A DNA stretch of 64,000 nt, taken from NCBI RefSeq assembly GCF_003201975.1, contig NZ_QJJQ01000014.1, positions 84,460 to 148,459 on the forward strand, given 5' to 3'. The DNA is from Pseudogracilibacillus auburnensis (lineage in GTDB: Bacteria > Bacillota > Bacilli > Bacillales > Amphibacillaceae). The notes under the pieces were generated by a model, which was not told where the DNA came from, searched no databases, and worked only from the letters and a program-made list of their open reading frames with translations. Each line of letters begins with the position of its first letter. Within the stretch, counting starts at the first letter, position 1. A program made the translations under genes and the position numbers. Shown piece by piece: positions 1 through 8,895 of the stretch.

Positions 1-242
1 AAGAGCTATATAAATTAATTGAAAAAGCTCGAAATGATGGGTATACTGTCAGTTATTCTGAATTAGAGACCCACACTTCTTCTGTTGCTGCACCAATCTT
101 TGATCATAATGGTAATGTCATTGCCGGACTTAGCATTGCGGGTATAGAAGCAAATTATCAAGAAGACAATGTAACTATTTTTTCAAAAAAGGTTATTGAA
201 GCTGCTAATGAAATATCATTCCGGTTAGGTTATATGAAATAA
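1..242 (+). CDS. IclR-family transcriptional regulator, C-terminal part (partial)
   Basis: The window opens inside this gene; the frame starts at base 3 and ends with TAA at 240-242. The visible 79 residues include SSVAAPIFDHNGNVIAGLSI, the typical late effector-domain segment of IclR regulators, and end in a helix rich in EAANEISFRLG. The DNA-binding N-terminus lies outside the window. IclR proteins usually bind a small metabolite and control an adjacent catabolic operon. In Bacillus the kipI/kipA (pxpB/pxpC) cluster carries the IclR repressor KipR, so this is probably the regulator of the 5-oxoproline genes that follow. That role is inferred from position and family. Confidence 0.85.
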   Translation, partial: ELYKLIEKARNDGYTVSYSELETHTSSVAAPIFDHNGNVIAGLSIAGIEANYQEDNVTIFSKKVIEAANEISFRLGYMK

Positions 243-263
243 GGTAATGGACCTATTCATTTG

Positions 264-312
264 AAAAAAACGCATGAAATCAGTTTAAAAACCTGATTTC
301 ATGCGTTTTTAC
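264..312. terminator. Bidirectional rho-independent terminator
   Basis: A near-perfect stem pairs 264-283 with 293-310 (AACGCATGAAATCAG against its complement) around a 9-base loop, with A-rich and T-rich ends. It lies between the convergent IclR gene and the biotin carboxylase operon and can serve both. Confidence 0.85.
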
Positions 313-369
313 TTTCGCGAATCATACCAAAATCAATTCGTTTTCAACTTATGTCCCAGTTCTTCGCTC

Positions 370-1722
370 TTATTCCTCTGTTGCATAAAATTCGTCCAAA
401 AAACTTGTATTGAAAATACCGTCTAAAAAGACTTCATCACGTAACAAGTTTTTAAAAAATGGAATGGTCGTCTGAATTCCTTCAATGGTAAAGTGATCAA
501 GTGCTCGCTTCATTTTTAAGATTGCATCTTCCCGGTCTTTGCCATGAACAATAAGTTTTGCAATTAACGAATCATAGAAAGGTTGCACAGTGTACCCTGA
601 AAAAACAGCTGAATCAACACGAACTCCAAATCCACCCGGCACAATAAATTGATGAATCTTTCCAGGTGATGGCAGAAAATGATTGGTAGGATCTTCCGCA
701 TTGATTCGACACTCAATAGACCAGCCATCTATTAAAATATCTTCTTGATTTATTTCTAACTCTAATCCAGATGCAATACGAAGTTGTTCTTTCACTAAAT
801 CAATGCCTGTAACCATCTCTGTTATTGGATGTTCAACTTGAATTCTTGTATTCATTTCCATAAAATAAAAACGGTTGGTTGAATGATCAAAAATAAATTC
901 AACTGTACCGGCGCCAACATAATGAACAGCTTTTGCAGCTTGTACAGCAGACTCTCCCATTCTTTTTCGTAATTCCTCTGTCACTACAGGTGATGGGGTT
1001 TCTTCAATCAGCTTTTGCATTCTACGTTGAATCGTACAATCCCGTTCCCCTAAATGAATCGTATTTCCATATGTATCTGCCAATATTTGAATCTCTATGT
1101 GACGAAAGTCTTCAATGAACTTTTCAATATATACACCCGGATTACCAAACACTGTCGCCGCTTCCTGCTGGGTAATTTCTAGTTCACTTTTTAAACTTTT
1201 ACCATCATGGACAACTCGAATCCCTTTTCCACCACCACCAGCTGTTGCTTTTAGAATGACTGGAAACCCAATTGCATCCGCAATGTTTACAGCCTCTTCA
1301 TAGCTCTCAACGATCCCACTTGACCCAGGAGTAATTGGCACTCCTGCTTCTTTCATCGTCTTTCTCGCTATATCTTTTACACCCATTTTTCGAATCGAAC
1401 TTGCCGATGGTCCGATAAATGTAATATTACATTTTTTACAAATCGAAGCGAATTCAGCATTTTCCGCCAAAAATCCATATCCAGGGTGGATCGCGTCAAC
1501 CTTGGTCAATGTAGCAATATGTAATATATTTTCGATGTTCAAATAACTATCTTTAGAAGGTGGTGGTCCGATACAGTATGCTTCATCAGCTAACATCACG
1601 TGGAGTGAATTTCTATCTACTTCAGAAAAAATAGCTACGGTCTTTATCTTTAGCTCCTTACAAGCTTGAATAATTCTTACAGCAATTTCTCCACGATTTG
1701 CAATTAATACTTTTTTCAGCAT
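370..1722 (-). CDS. accC: Biotin carboxylase subunit (AccC family)
   Basis: This is an ATP-grasp biotin carboxylase of 450 aa, the usual AccC length. It would carboxylate biotin carried on the BCCP encoded just upstream, using ATP and bicarbonate. Visible motifs are [11 protein letters not shown] at the N-terminus, the glycine-rich loop GGGGKGI near residue 165, and [11 protein letters not shown] near 290, which carries catalytic Glu and Arg. ATG at 1722 is preferred over GTG at 1731, because AAGGGTGA lies 9 nt before the ATG and abuts the GTG. It is the last gene of pxpB-pxpC-accB-accC. It could be a second acetyl-CoA carboxylase subunit, but its company (PxpB/C) suggests a specialised carboxylase. 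Confidence 0.9.
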   Translation of the reverse strand: MLKKVLIANRGEIAVRIIQACKELKIKTVAIFSEVDRNSLHVMLADEAYCIGPPPSKDSYLNIENILHIATLTKVDAIHPGYGFLAENAEFASICKKCNITFIGPSASSIRKMGVKDIARKTMKEAGVPITPGSSGIVESYEEAVNIADAIGFPVILKATAGGGGKGIRVVHDGKSLKSELEITQQEAATVFGNPGVYIEKFIEDFRHIEIQILADTYGNTIHLGERDCTIQRRMQKLIEETPSPVVTEELRKRMGESAVQAAKAVHYVGAGTVEFIFDHSTNRFYFMEMNTRIQVEHPITEMVTGIDLVKEQLRIASGLELEINQEDILIDGWSIECRINAEDPTNHFLPSPGKIHQFIVPGGFGVRVDSAVFSGYTVQPFYDSLIAKLIVHGKDREDAILKMKRALDHFTIEGIQTTIPFFKNLLRDEVFLDGIFNTSFLDEFYATEE

Positions 1723-1723
1723 A

Positions 1724-2197
1724 TTATTCACTCACCCTTACGGTAAATAAAGGTTGTCCATACTCAATGATTTGTCCATCTTCTACTAATACTTCAACAA
1801 TTTCTCCATTTACATCAGAGGAAATTTCATTTAACAACTTCATTGCTTCAAGTATACAAACTGTATCACCCTTCTTTATTTTTGTACCAATTTGAACAAA
1901 TGGTTTCGCCTCCGGATTAGCACGCGAATAAAATGCTCCTATTATAGGTGCTGTTATTTGATGATCATTTTCTGCGGGATCCTTCTCCTCATTTTTTTCT
2001 TTTTTAGGTATTGAGCTAATTGGTTCCTCCGTTTCTTCTGAGGACAGTTCCCACGTTCCTTCTCCATCATTTAATTGCAATGATTTTGCATCTTGCTTTT
2101 GGTAGTAAAGTTTAAAATCGCCTTTTTCTAACTTTAAGATGTCAATTTTTGATTTTTCTATTAGGTCCACTAGTTCTTTTATTTCATTTATTTTCAA
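1724..2197 (-). CDS. accB: Biotin carboxyl carrier protein (AccB family)
   Basis: This 157-aa protein carries biotin between a carboxylase and a carboxyltransferase. The C-terminal biotinyl domain has the motif EAMKLL, so Lys120 is the predicted biotinylated residue. The N-terminal 30 residues resemble the AccB start, and a charged, low-complexity linker of roughly residues 45-80 separates the two parts. Translation starts at TTG 2197, 6 nt after GGGAGG, inside the 3' end of pxpC, so the two genes overlap and are probably translationally coupled. The stop also sits against the start of accC. I infer that its partner is the neighbouring biotin carboxylase, with PxpC/PxpB a possible third component. 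Confidence 0.88.
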   Translation of the reverse strand: MKINEIKELVDLIEKSKIDILKLEKGDFKLYYQKQDAKSLQLNDGEGTWELSSEETEEPISSIPKKEKNEEKDPAENDHQITAPIIGAFYSRANPEAKPFVQIGTKIKKGDTVCILEAMKLLNEISSDVNGEIVEVLVEDGQIIEYGQPLFTVRVSE

Positions 2198-3203
2198 TTT
2201 TTTTCCTCCCTGTTAGGTGTGCTTTGAAATATATCCCCATTTTTAATTCATACATATCCTTTTCTTGTTGAATCAATAAGTTTTCTGCTTCATCAATGGA
2301 GACAACTTCAAATTTTATTTGTTGATTTGGTTGTAATTGTGCTAATCGTGGTAAATCTACTGAAATGACTTGACCAATTTTTGGATAACCACCTGTTGTT
2401 TGGCGATCGGCCATTAAAATAATTGGCTGACCTTTAGAAGGAACTTGAATAGTACCATAAGTAACTCCTTCTGATAGTAATTCAAATTCTTCTTTTAATT
2501 GAAGTTTTTTTCCTTTTAGTTGGTACCCCATTCGATCAGCGTGAACTGTTAATGTATATAGGGTTTCTACGAATGCCTGTTGACTTTTATCATTAAATTT
2601 TTCAAACTCAGCCCCTTGTATAATACGGATCGATTGTGGCTTTTGACAAGGATAAAAAGAAGCATGATTAACGGACCAAGAAAAAGGTATTTTTGTCTCT
2701 TCTAACTGTGAAATAAAGTAGTTCGCTTGATTGCTTATTTTTCCACATGTTAGAATATCTCCCTTTTGAAGTTGCCTTCCTTTAAATCCACCTAATTTAG
2801 CGGGAATATAAGTACTTTTACTGTTCATTACTTTAGGAACATTTAAACCACCAGCAAATGCAATATATGCCCGTGTCCCCGATTTTATTCCATTAAATTG
2901 TAATACTTGCCCTTTTTTAACTAAGATTGGTCGCCACATTAATACTGGTTTATCATCTATTGTCGGTTGTAAACAGCCACCCGTAATGGCGATTAGGTGG
3001 TCTTCATTAAAGAAGAGTTTTGTACCAAACATCGTTACTTCAATTGTACCCTCATTCTCTTTATTTCCTACAAGAATATTAGCAATTCGAACTGCAAAAA
3101 TATCCATTGCACCACCGACGATTACCCCATATTTTTGTAAGCCGTATCTTCCTAAATCTTGAATGGTAGCTAAAAAACCCGCTTGAAGTACTTTAATACT
3201 CAT
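2184..3203 (-). CDS. pxpC: 5-oxoprolinase subunit PxpC (KipA / biotin-dependent carboxyltransferase family)
   Basis: The 339-aa product belongs to the AHS2/KipA family. With PxpA and PxpB it forms the prokaryotic ATP-dependent 5-oxoprolinase that opens 5-oxo-L-proline to glutamate. Family signatures are the start VLQAGFLATIQDLGRYG, GAMDIFAVRIAN near residue 32, and ADRQTTGGYPKIGQV near 270. ATG 3203 follows AAGGAG with good spacing; the longer reading from 3236 has no better site. It overlaps the end of pxpB by 11 nt. AHS2 domains are homologous to half of the carboxyltransferase domain of urea carboxylase, which makes the adjacent BC and BCCP genes notable. Confidence 0.92.
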   Translation of the reverse strand: MSIKVLQAGFLATIQDLGRYGLQKYGVIVGGAMDIFAVRIANILVGNKENEGTIEVTMFGTKLFFNEDHLIAITGGCLQPTIDDKPVLMWRPILVKKGQVLQFNGIKSGTRAYIAFAGGLNVPKVMNSKSTYIPAKLGGFKGRQLQKGDILTCGKISNQANYFISQLEETKIPFSWSVNHASFYPCQKPQSIRIIQGAEFEKFNDKSQQAFVETLYTLTVHADRMGYQLKGKKLQLKEEFELLSEGVTYGTIQVPSKGQPIILMADRQTTGGYPKIGQVISVDLPRLAQLQPNQQIKFEVVSIDEAENLLIQQEKDMYELKMGIYFKAHLTGRKKIENK

Positions 3204-3933
3204 TGTTTTTCTCCTTATATGAAAAATATTCTTCACGAGTGATAGGAGTAAACCTAACTCTATCTCCAGGTTGCAATAATGTTGGCGAAGACAATTCTGG
3301 ATTAAATAAATTTACCGGTGTCCGACCAATCACTTGCCATCCCCCCGGCGTTTCTATAGGGTAAACGCCGGTTTGTTCGCCAGCAATCCCTACAGAACCG
3401 GCTGGAATTGCTGGGCGTGGTTTCTCTTTTCTAGGAGTAGATATTCTCTTATCAACTCCACCGAAAAAAGGAAAACCTGGAGCAAATCCAAGCATATATA
3501 CTAAGTATTCCTTTTCTGTATGTAGCTCTATCACCTTTTCGGAAGGTAGCTTATTATAAGTTGCTATATATTCCAAATCAGGGCCAAATTCATTTCCATA
3601 CAAAACTGGTATTTCAATAAACCTTTTTTGTGGTAACTCATTATCATTTATTCTTTCCATATAATCCTTCATCCGATCACTTACTTGCTTAAATGAACTT
3701 TCAAATTGACTAGCTGAATTTTTTAATCGAATTGTAACTGGATCATAATAAATGGTTACATTATTATAGCTAGGAACTACCTCTATAAACCCGTCAAATG
3801 GGTCATTTTCAATTAAATCTACTAAATTAATTATTTTTTTATGTAAAATGGTGCTAATTCCTTCTCCCAGTTGAATCACAAGTGCTGAATCTCCTAAAGG
3901 ACGAATACTAACTCCATTTTGCTCCGTTTTCAT
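3193..3933 (-). CDS. pxpB: 5-oxoprolinase subunit PxpB (KipI / allophanate hydrolase subunit 1 family)
   Basis: This AHS1/KipI protein of 246 aa is the first gene of the leftward operon. It contains the family core YMLGFAPGFPFFGGVD near residue 150, then PRPAIPAGSVGIAGEQTGVY and ETPGGWQVIGRTP, a conserved path to the C-terminus. The Bacillus homologue KipI is also known as an inhibitor of the sporulation kinase KinA, but the general role with PxpA/PxpC is 5-oxoprolinase activity. ATG 3933 lies 9 nt after AGGAG; the upstream TTG at 3942 abuts the ribosome site and is rejected. It is divergent from the TRAP transporter genes, with about 340 bp between. Confidence 0.92.
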   Translation of the reverse strand: MKTEQNGVSIRPLGDSALVIQLGEGISTILHKKIINLVDLIENDPFDGFIEVVPSYNNVTIYYDPVTIRLKNSASQFESSFKQVSDRMKDYMERINDNELPQKRFIEIPVLYGNEFGPDLEYIATYNKLPSEKVIELHTEKEYLVYMLGFAPGFPFFGGVDKRISTPRKEKPRPAIPAGSVGIAGEQTGVYPIETPGGWQVIGRTPVNLFNPELSSPTLLQPGDRVRFTPITREEYFSYKEKNNEY

Positions 3934-3962
3934 TAACAACAACTCCTATCAAGTTTCAATAT

Positions 3963-4160
3963 TCGGTACTAATGTTTTATAAAGCGGATACATTTTAATT
4001 ATAAATTGTTTCAAACAAAATACAAGTTTGAACGTAAAAAGTTCACACTATTATATCCTTTTAAATAATTATTTAATAATAATTCTTCACATGTATAAAT
4101 TTATATGCTAGAATGAATTTAATATTTCAAAACCAAGGTTCCGATTATCGGTACTAAACC
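3963..4160. promoter_or_regulatory. Divergent control region with a repeated TCGGTACTAA element
   Basis: The 10-mer TCGGTACTAA occurs at 3963-3972 and again at 4148-4157, one copy near each divergent gene. The second copy is embedded in the palindrome CCGATTATCGG (4141-4151), itself flanked by GGTT and AACC (4137-4160). Paired elements between divergent operons beside an IclR gene suggest operator sites for that regulator. This is inference from sequence only. Confidence 0.45.
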
Positions 4161-4171
4161 ATTTGAAAACG

Positions 4172-4198
4172 TTGACATTATAATTGGGTTTCTATATG
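4172..4198 (+). promoter_or_regulatory. Possible sigma-A promoter for the TRAP/pxpA operon
   Basis: A perfect -35 TTGACA at 4172-4177 is followed after about 15 bp by TATATG at 4193-4198. The spacing is short, so this is a weak call. It lies just downstream of the CCGATTATCGG palindrome, which would suit regulated initiation. Confidence 0.35.
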
Positions 4199-4271
4199 AG
4201 GAGTGATGCAAAAATATATTAATAGGTCAGTAAACGTCATAAATAAACTAACAATTCAGGGGGAAACAATT

Positions 4272-5333
4272 ATGAAAAGATCGGTATTAACATTATTAAC
4301 TTTGCTTTTCATTATGACTATTGCACTTGTTGGATGTGGTAATAAAGAGGAAGAAAGCAATGCAAATGAAGGCACAAATGATAGTAATACTAATGATGAA
4401 TCTGTAGATAGCGTTGAATGGATTGCTAACGAAGTGTATCCAGAGGATAACCATAACAGTAAGGCACTGTACGACTTTGCCGAAAAATTAGATGAAGCTA
4501 CTGATGGTAAAGTACAACTTGATGTAATGGTTGGTGGTGCATTAGGTTATGAGGGGCCTGAGTTATTAACTGCTGTTCGGGACAATGCTGTGCCAGTTTC
4601 GGACATGCTCGTAAGTGGAGTTGCTGGGGATGAACCGCTCTTTGAAATTGTAACACTACCATTCTTAGTTCAAAATTTTGATGAAGGAAAACTATTAAAT
4701 GAAATTGCAAGACCTTATTTTGATCAAGTTGCTGAAGAAAAATGGAATCAAAAAATTCTTTATGTTACACCATGGCCAGCAGCCGGATTTTGGACAAAAG
4801 ATAAAGTAGAGTCTGTGGAAGATATGAAAGGTTTAAAAATGCGTACATACGATAAAAACGGAGCACTAGTTGTAGAAGCTGGTGGAGGTACACCTCACCC
4901 ATTACCATTTAGTGAAGTATATTCTTCTCTTTCTACAGGTGTAATTGATTCTGTACTTACTTCTACACCGACTGCTGTTGATGCTAGCTTTTGGGAAGTA
5001 TTAGATTTCTATTCTCCTGTTAGTGTAACGATGGCAACTAACTTTGTAACCGTTAACTTAGATGAATTTAATAAACTAGATGAAGCATTACAAGCAACCA
5101 TTTTAGAGGTCGGTAAAGAAATGGAAGAAAAAGTATGGACTGATGTGGCTGAGCTTGATAAAGAACAAGAAGCAATTTCAAATGAAAATGGAATTACTAC
5201 ACTTGAACCAAGTGAAGAATTTTTACAAGAGTTATCTGATCTGACAGAAGATATTCGTAATGATTGGTTAGAAACTGCACCAGAAGAAGCAAAAGAAATC
5301 GTTGAGAAATTTAATGAAGAGGTTGGCCGTTAA
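4272..5333 (+). CDS. dctP: TRAP transporter substrate-binding lipoprotein (DctP family)
   Basis: This 353-aa extracytoplasmic solute receptor would deliver a carboxylate to the DctQM permease. It begins with a lipoprotein signal, MKRSVLTLLTLLFIM followed by the lipobox LVGC, so Cys22 should be lipidated. An Asn/Glu/Asp-rich linker follows, then the DctP fold, with GLKMRTYDKNGAL near residue 190 in the usual arginine-bearing position that binds the carboxylate. ATG 4272 follows GGGGG with good spacing; the longer reading from 4203 would bury the signal peptide. Between PxpB/C and PxpA, the likely cargo is 5-oxoproline or a related acid, which is inference. A hairpin follows the gene. Confidence 0.9.
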   Translation: MKRSVLTLLTLLFIMTIALVGCGNKEEESNANEGTNDSNTNDESVDSVEWIANEVYPEDNHNSKALYDFAEKLDEATDGKVQLDVMVGGALGYEGPELLTAVRDNAVPVSDMLVSGVAGDEPLFEIVTLPFLVQNFDEGKLLNEIARPYFDQVAEEKWNQKILYVTPWPAAGFWTKDKVESVEDMKGLKMRTYDKNGALVVEAGGGTPHPLPFSEVYSSLSTGVIDSVLTSTPTAVDASFWEVLDFYSPVSVTMATNFVTVNLDEFNKLDEALQATILEVGKEMEEKVWTDVAELDKEQEAISNENGITTLEPSEEFLQELSDLTEDIRNDWLETAPEEAKEIVEKFNEEVGR

Positions 5334-5344
5334 TTGAACATCAG

Positions 5345-5382
5345 GCAACCGACAGTTCGTTTACAAATGTCGGTTGCTTTTT
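5345..5382 (+). terminator. Intra-operon terminator or attenuator after dctP
   Basis: GCAACCGACA (5345-5354) pairs exactly with TGTCGGTTGC (5368-5377), followed by TTTTTC. Placed between the binding protein and the permease, it would give more receptor than permease transcript. Confidence 0.8.
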
Positions 5383-5450
5383 CTTCATTTCACCCATTGA
5401 TTTTCTAGTTAAAAATACTACAACGTTTAGTTTTGTAAGGAGGGAAAATA

Positions 5451-5990
5451 ATGACGCTGATTATTCGCATCATTGATAGGATATCAAATGCTTCAGGCCT
5501 AATTGCTGGATTACTTATGATCTTAGGAGTTGTACTCGTCTTGACTGAAGTGATTGTGCGAACGGTTTTCTCAAGTACTATTTATATTACACAAGAATAC
5601 ACTGCTTATTTTATGGTGGCTATCACATTTTTGGGGCTTGCTTATACATTGAAAGAAAAGGGACATATACGTCTTACATTTATCCATAAGTTCGTTAAAG
5701 TAGGTAAAGTGAGAACAATATTAGACATCTATGCCTTTATTATTGGGTTCATAATTTTTGCAATTGTTACGTATGCAACGATCGATTATTTTTTAAGTAG
5801 CTTGGCTTCTGGTACCCGCTCCATGCAAATAACAAAAACATATCTAGCCATTCCCCAATTTGCGATGCCTTTAGGGTCTTTCATCATTTCCTTACAGTTT
5901 CTTGCAGAAATTTTAAAGTCAATTTTGCAATTAAAAACTGGGGAATTTGAGGAAGAGGATGATTTTGAATCAGAAGCATTGGGTCGATAA
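5451..5990 (+). CDS. dctQ: TRAP transporter small permease (DctQ family)
   Basis: The 179-aa membrane protein has four predicted transmembrane segments, near residues 15-38, 48-68, 88-112 and 130-155. It also has the DctQ signature of an aromatic-rich second helix (ITQEYTAYFMVAITFLGLAYTLKEKGHIR). It would be the accessory subunit that docks with DctM in the cytoplasmic membrane. ATG 5451 follows AAGGAGGG. The C-terminus is a short acidic tail. It is the second gene of the dctP-dctQ-dctM-pxpA unit. Confidence 0.88.
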   Translation: MTLIIRIIDRISNASGLIAGLLMILGVVLVLTEVIVRTVFSSTIYITQEYTAYFMVAITFLGLAYTLKEKGHIRLTFIHKFVKVGKVRTILDIYAFIIGFIIFAIVTYATIDYFLSSLASGTRSMQITKTYLAIPQFAMPLGSFIISLQFLAEILKSILQLKTGEFEEEDDFESEALGR

Positions 5991-6025
5991 ATGGATGGTA
6001 AACCATTCAAAAGGAGGATATGAAA

Positions 6026-7324
6026 TTGAGTATTGGAGTAATTTCTATAACGTTATTAGGTCTATTATTGTTATTGTTAGGAAGTACAATTTGGGTAGGT
6101 GTTTCTTTATTTGTAGTAGGTATAATAAGTATCATTTTATTTACTAATAATCCTCCTCTAACAATTCTTTCAAATATGTTATGGAACAATACAAACAGCG
6201 CGACAATGTTTGCTCTTCCTTTATTTATTTTGATGGGAGAAATCCTTGTTCGTAGCCGTTTATCAGAAAGTTTATTTAAAGGATTAGCTCCATGGATGAG
6301 CTTTTTGCCAGGCCGACTACTTCATGTAAATATTATTGCTAGTAGTTTGTTTTCAGCTGTAAGTGGTTCATCTGCTGCAACAACTGCAACAGTTGGTAAA
6401 ATTGCTTTACCAGAATTAATTAAACGAAATTATAGTCGTTCATTAAGTATTGGTTCTTTGGCTGGAGCGGGTACACTTGGGTTTTTAATACCACCAAGTA
6501 TGATGATGATCGTTTATGGAATCGTGGCAGATGTGAGTATTGGTAGGCTTTTTATCGCAGGTATTATTCCAGGAATTATATTAGCTGCAGGTTTTAGTGG
6601 CTATATCGTTTTACGTTGTTTATTTAATCCTAGCCTTGCAAAAGGGGACGAAAAGTACTCTTGGAGCGATCGTATTAAAGCATTACCACAATTATTACCT
6701 ATTATTCTACTAATCATCCTTGTTTTAGGGAGTATTTATACTGGTTGGGCTACACCGACAGAAGCAGCAGCCGTTGGTGTTCTTGGTTCATTCATTATTG
6801 CCCTTTTTTCTAAAACATTGAACAGAAAAGTCTTTAAAGAAATTATTTTAGGTTCGGTTAAAACGAGTACAATGATTATGCTAATCGTATGTGGGGCTTC
6901 TTATTTATCTGTTACTGTTGGATACTTAAAAATACCTGCACAACTTACGGCATTTATCGGCTCCCTAGGTTTGACTGGGTTTCAACTCATTCTTATTTTA
7001 TCTATCATGTATATTATTTTAGGAATGATGCTTGATGGGTTCTCCATCATCGTTATGAGTTTACCACTTGCATTACCCTTAATAGTTGCAGCTGGTTTTG
7101 ATCCGTTATGGTTCGGAATTTATCTTGTCCTGATGATTGAAATTTCACAAATTACTCCACCCGTTGGCTTTAATTTATTTGTTATTAATGGACTTGTAAA
7201 AGATGATGTATTAAAAATCGCATATTACGCTATTCCATCATTCATTATTATTTTACTAGTTACGGGCGTAATTACTGTATACCCAGAAATTGTTCTTTGG
7301 TTCCCAGAAATGATGATGAAATAG
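6026..7324 (+). CDS. dctM: TRAP transporter large permease (DctM family)
   Basis: This 432-aa, highly hydrophobic protein has about 12 membrane helices and is the sodium-coupled carrier of the TRAP system. DctM-type features are the early MGEILVRSRLSESLF, AVSGSSAATTATVGKIALPE (the conserved helix-loop containing SGSSAAT), GFLIPPS near residue 155 and EISQITPPVGFNLFVINGL near 370. The start is ambiguous. AGGAGG at 6012-6017 lies only 2 nt from ATG 6020 but 8 nt from the in-frame TTG at 6026, so TTG is preferred. It ends 26 nt before the pxpA start, with an AGGAGG in between. Confidence 0.9.
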   Translation: MSIGVISITLLGLLLLLLGSTIWVGVSLFVVGIISIILFTNNPPLTILSNMLWNNTNSATMFALPLFILMGEILVRSRLSESLFKGLAPWMSFLPGRLLHVNIIASSLFSAVSGSSAATTATVGKIALPELIKRNYSRSLSIGSLAGAGTLGFLIPPSMMMIVYGIVADVSIGRLFIAGIIPGIILAAGFSGYIVLRCLFNPSLAKGDEKYSWSDRIKALPQLLPIILLIILVLGSIYTGWATPTEAAAVGVLGSFIIALFSKTLNRKVFKEIILGSVKTSTMIMLIVCGASYLSVTVGYLKIPAQLTAFIGSLGLTGFQLILILSIMYIILGMMLDGFSIIVMSLPLALPLIVAAGFDPLWFGIYLVLMIEISQITPPVGFNLFVINGLVKDDVLKIAYYAIPSFIIILLVTGVITVYPEIVLWFPEMMMK

Positions 7325-7350
7325 CGAACACTAATAGGAGGAAATGGAAG

Positions 7351-8115
7351 ATGATGAAGGTTGATTTAAATAGTGATTTAGGAGAAAGTTTTGGTCAATA
7401 TAAAATCGGAAATGATGATGATGTGCTTAAACATGTCACTTCTGTTAATGTCGCTTGCGGATTTCATGCAGGTGATCCACAAGTAATGGAAAAAACAGTT
7501 GAAAAAGCATTTGAAAACAATGTTGCTGTTGGTGCCCATCCTGGCTTTCCCGACCTTAAAGGCTTTGGTCGCCGTCCAATGCAAATTAGTCCCGAAGAAG
7601 CAAAAGCATATGTTATGTATCAAGTCAGTGCCTTAAATGGATTTGTCAAAGCGCTTGGAGGAAAAATGCAACATGTAAAGCCCCATGGTGCTTTCTACAA
7701 TATGGCAGCAGTTGATGCTACTATTGCCCAAGCAATTGCAGAAGGAGTTTATGCAGTTGATCCAAACTTAATTTTAATGGGACTTGCTAACGGAGAACTA
7801 GTGAAAGCTGGAAATAAAATAGGGCTACAAACAGCTAGCGAAGTTTTTGCTGATCGGACTTATACTAATAAAGGTACACTTGTTAGTCGAACGGAAGAAG
7901 GTTCCGTTATTTATAATAAAGAGCAGGCAACAGAACAAATTTTACATATTGTTTTAAACGGTAAAGTAAAAACAATTGATGGCGGAGAAGTTGAATTAAA
8001 TGCGGATAGTATTTGCGTGCATGGTGATAATTACGAGGCTGTTGAATTAGTAAAACACCTCAAAAAATCTCTAATAGAGTCAAATGTTACAGTTCAATCA
8101 CTTTCAAATCAATAA
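7351..8115 (+). CDS. pxpA: 5-oxoprolinase subunit PxpA (LamB/YcsF family)
   Basis: The 254-aa product is the catalytic-type subunit that partners PxpB/PxpC in ATP-dependent cleavage of 5-oxoproline to glutamate. It opens with KVDLNSDLGESFG, the family hallmark, and continues with VNVACGFHAGDP (a probable metal or substrate site), GAHPGFPDLKGFGRR, and KPHGAFYN near residue 110. ATG 7351 lies 9 nt after AGGAGG; the adjacent ATG 7354 is possible. A longer reading from 7297 overlaps dctM and is unlikely. It is the last gene of the rightward unit and is followed by a strong terminator, so uptake and hydrolysis appear to be co-transcribed. Confidence 0.94.
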   Translation: MMKVDLNSDLGESFGQYKIGNDDDVLKHVTSVNVACGFHAGDPQVMEKTVEKAFENNVAVGAHPGFPDLKGFGRRPMQISPEEAKAYVMYQVSALNGFVKALGGKMQHVKPHGAFYNMAAVDATIAQAIAEGVYAVDPNLILMGLANGELVKAGNKIGLQTASEVFADRTYTNKGTLVSRTEEGSVIYNKEQATEQILHIVLNGKVKTIDGGEVELNADSICVHGDNYEAVELVKHLKKSLIESNVTVQSLSNQ

Positions 8116-8125
8116 TAATAGTACT

Positions 8126-8159
8126 AAGACCTTGGCGATGGACCAAGGTCTTGTTTTTT
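8126..8159 (+). terminator. Rho-independent terminator after pxpA
   Basis: AAGACCTTGG (8126-8135) pairs with CCAAGGTCTT (8143-8152) around a 7-base loop, then a T-run at 8154-8159. Confidence 0.9.
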
Positions 8160-8297
8160 GCTTTGCAGCACTACTTTTATGTAAAGACTATATCAATATG
8201 GTTGTATATTTCTCCCCAGAAAAGTTTACTAGTTCTTCTTGATAAGAACTATTTTTCGTTACCTTTCTAATCCTTTCTCATCCAGTTCTATCATGTA

Positions 8298-8882
8298 TTA
8301 AAAAACCAACTCATACATATGACACGCATGAACCCTTTTAAACTTTCCCTTTATTTCTTCCGGATTGTTACCGATATAATGGGCAAAAGCGGAAATTGGT
8401 TTCAAATGAACATTTTTAGTTACAAAGGTGGGTTCCATTTCTTCATTACCTTCCATAAAAACATGATAATACGTCTTCTTTTTCTTAAAATGATGTGACT
8501 CATACCATTCATTCACCCATTTATCATCACGTGTCCATGCCTCTAATCTATTCATGCCTAAATCACTTAAAGTTTTGATTGCATGATGTAAAAGTGCAGT
8601 TGCGATTCCTTGACGTTGATAGTCTGGATGAACCGCTGCATGCCAAATCATTCCGCTTACGATAGAATCATCTGAACAAATAGTTCCCGGTTCTTCTTCA
8701 TACTCAATATCCATTAACCCGACTATGAGGTTATCTTTTTCAGCAACAAGTTCAATAGATGAATTTTCATATATTTCTTTCTCACGTAACACATTGTCAT
8801 AATATGCTGTATCCAAAAAAGATAGGACTCTACATCTAAGCCAACCGGATTCATCGCTTGGTTTATACGATCTTATTAACAT
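8298..8882 (-). CDS. GNAT-family N-acetyltransferase
   Basis: The 194-aa protein has a GNAT core in its first 140 residues: MIWHAAVHPDYQRQGIATALL is strand beta-4 plus the acetyl-CoA pyrophosphate loop (Q-R-Q-G-I-A), and a terminal YESHHFKKKKTYYHVFME follows. The C-terminal 50 residues lie outside the usual core and include several His and Cys residues. Substrate is not predictable. ATG 8882 follows GGGGGA. It lies 13 nt downstream of another GNAT gene on the same strand and is probably co-transcribed with it and the HAD gene. Confidence 0.82.
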   Translation of the reverse strand: MLIRSYKPSDESGWLRCRVLSFLDTAYYDNVLREKEIYENSSIELVAEKDNLIVGLMDIEYEEEPGTICSDDSIVSGMIWHAAVHPDYQRQGIATALLHHAIKTLSDLGMNRLEAWTRDDKWVNEWYESHHFKKKKTYYHVFMEGNEEMEPTFVTKNVHLKPISAFAHYIGNNPEEIKGKFKRVHACHMYELVF

Positions 8883-8895
8883 TTATGTCCCCCAT

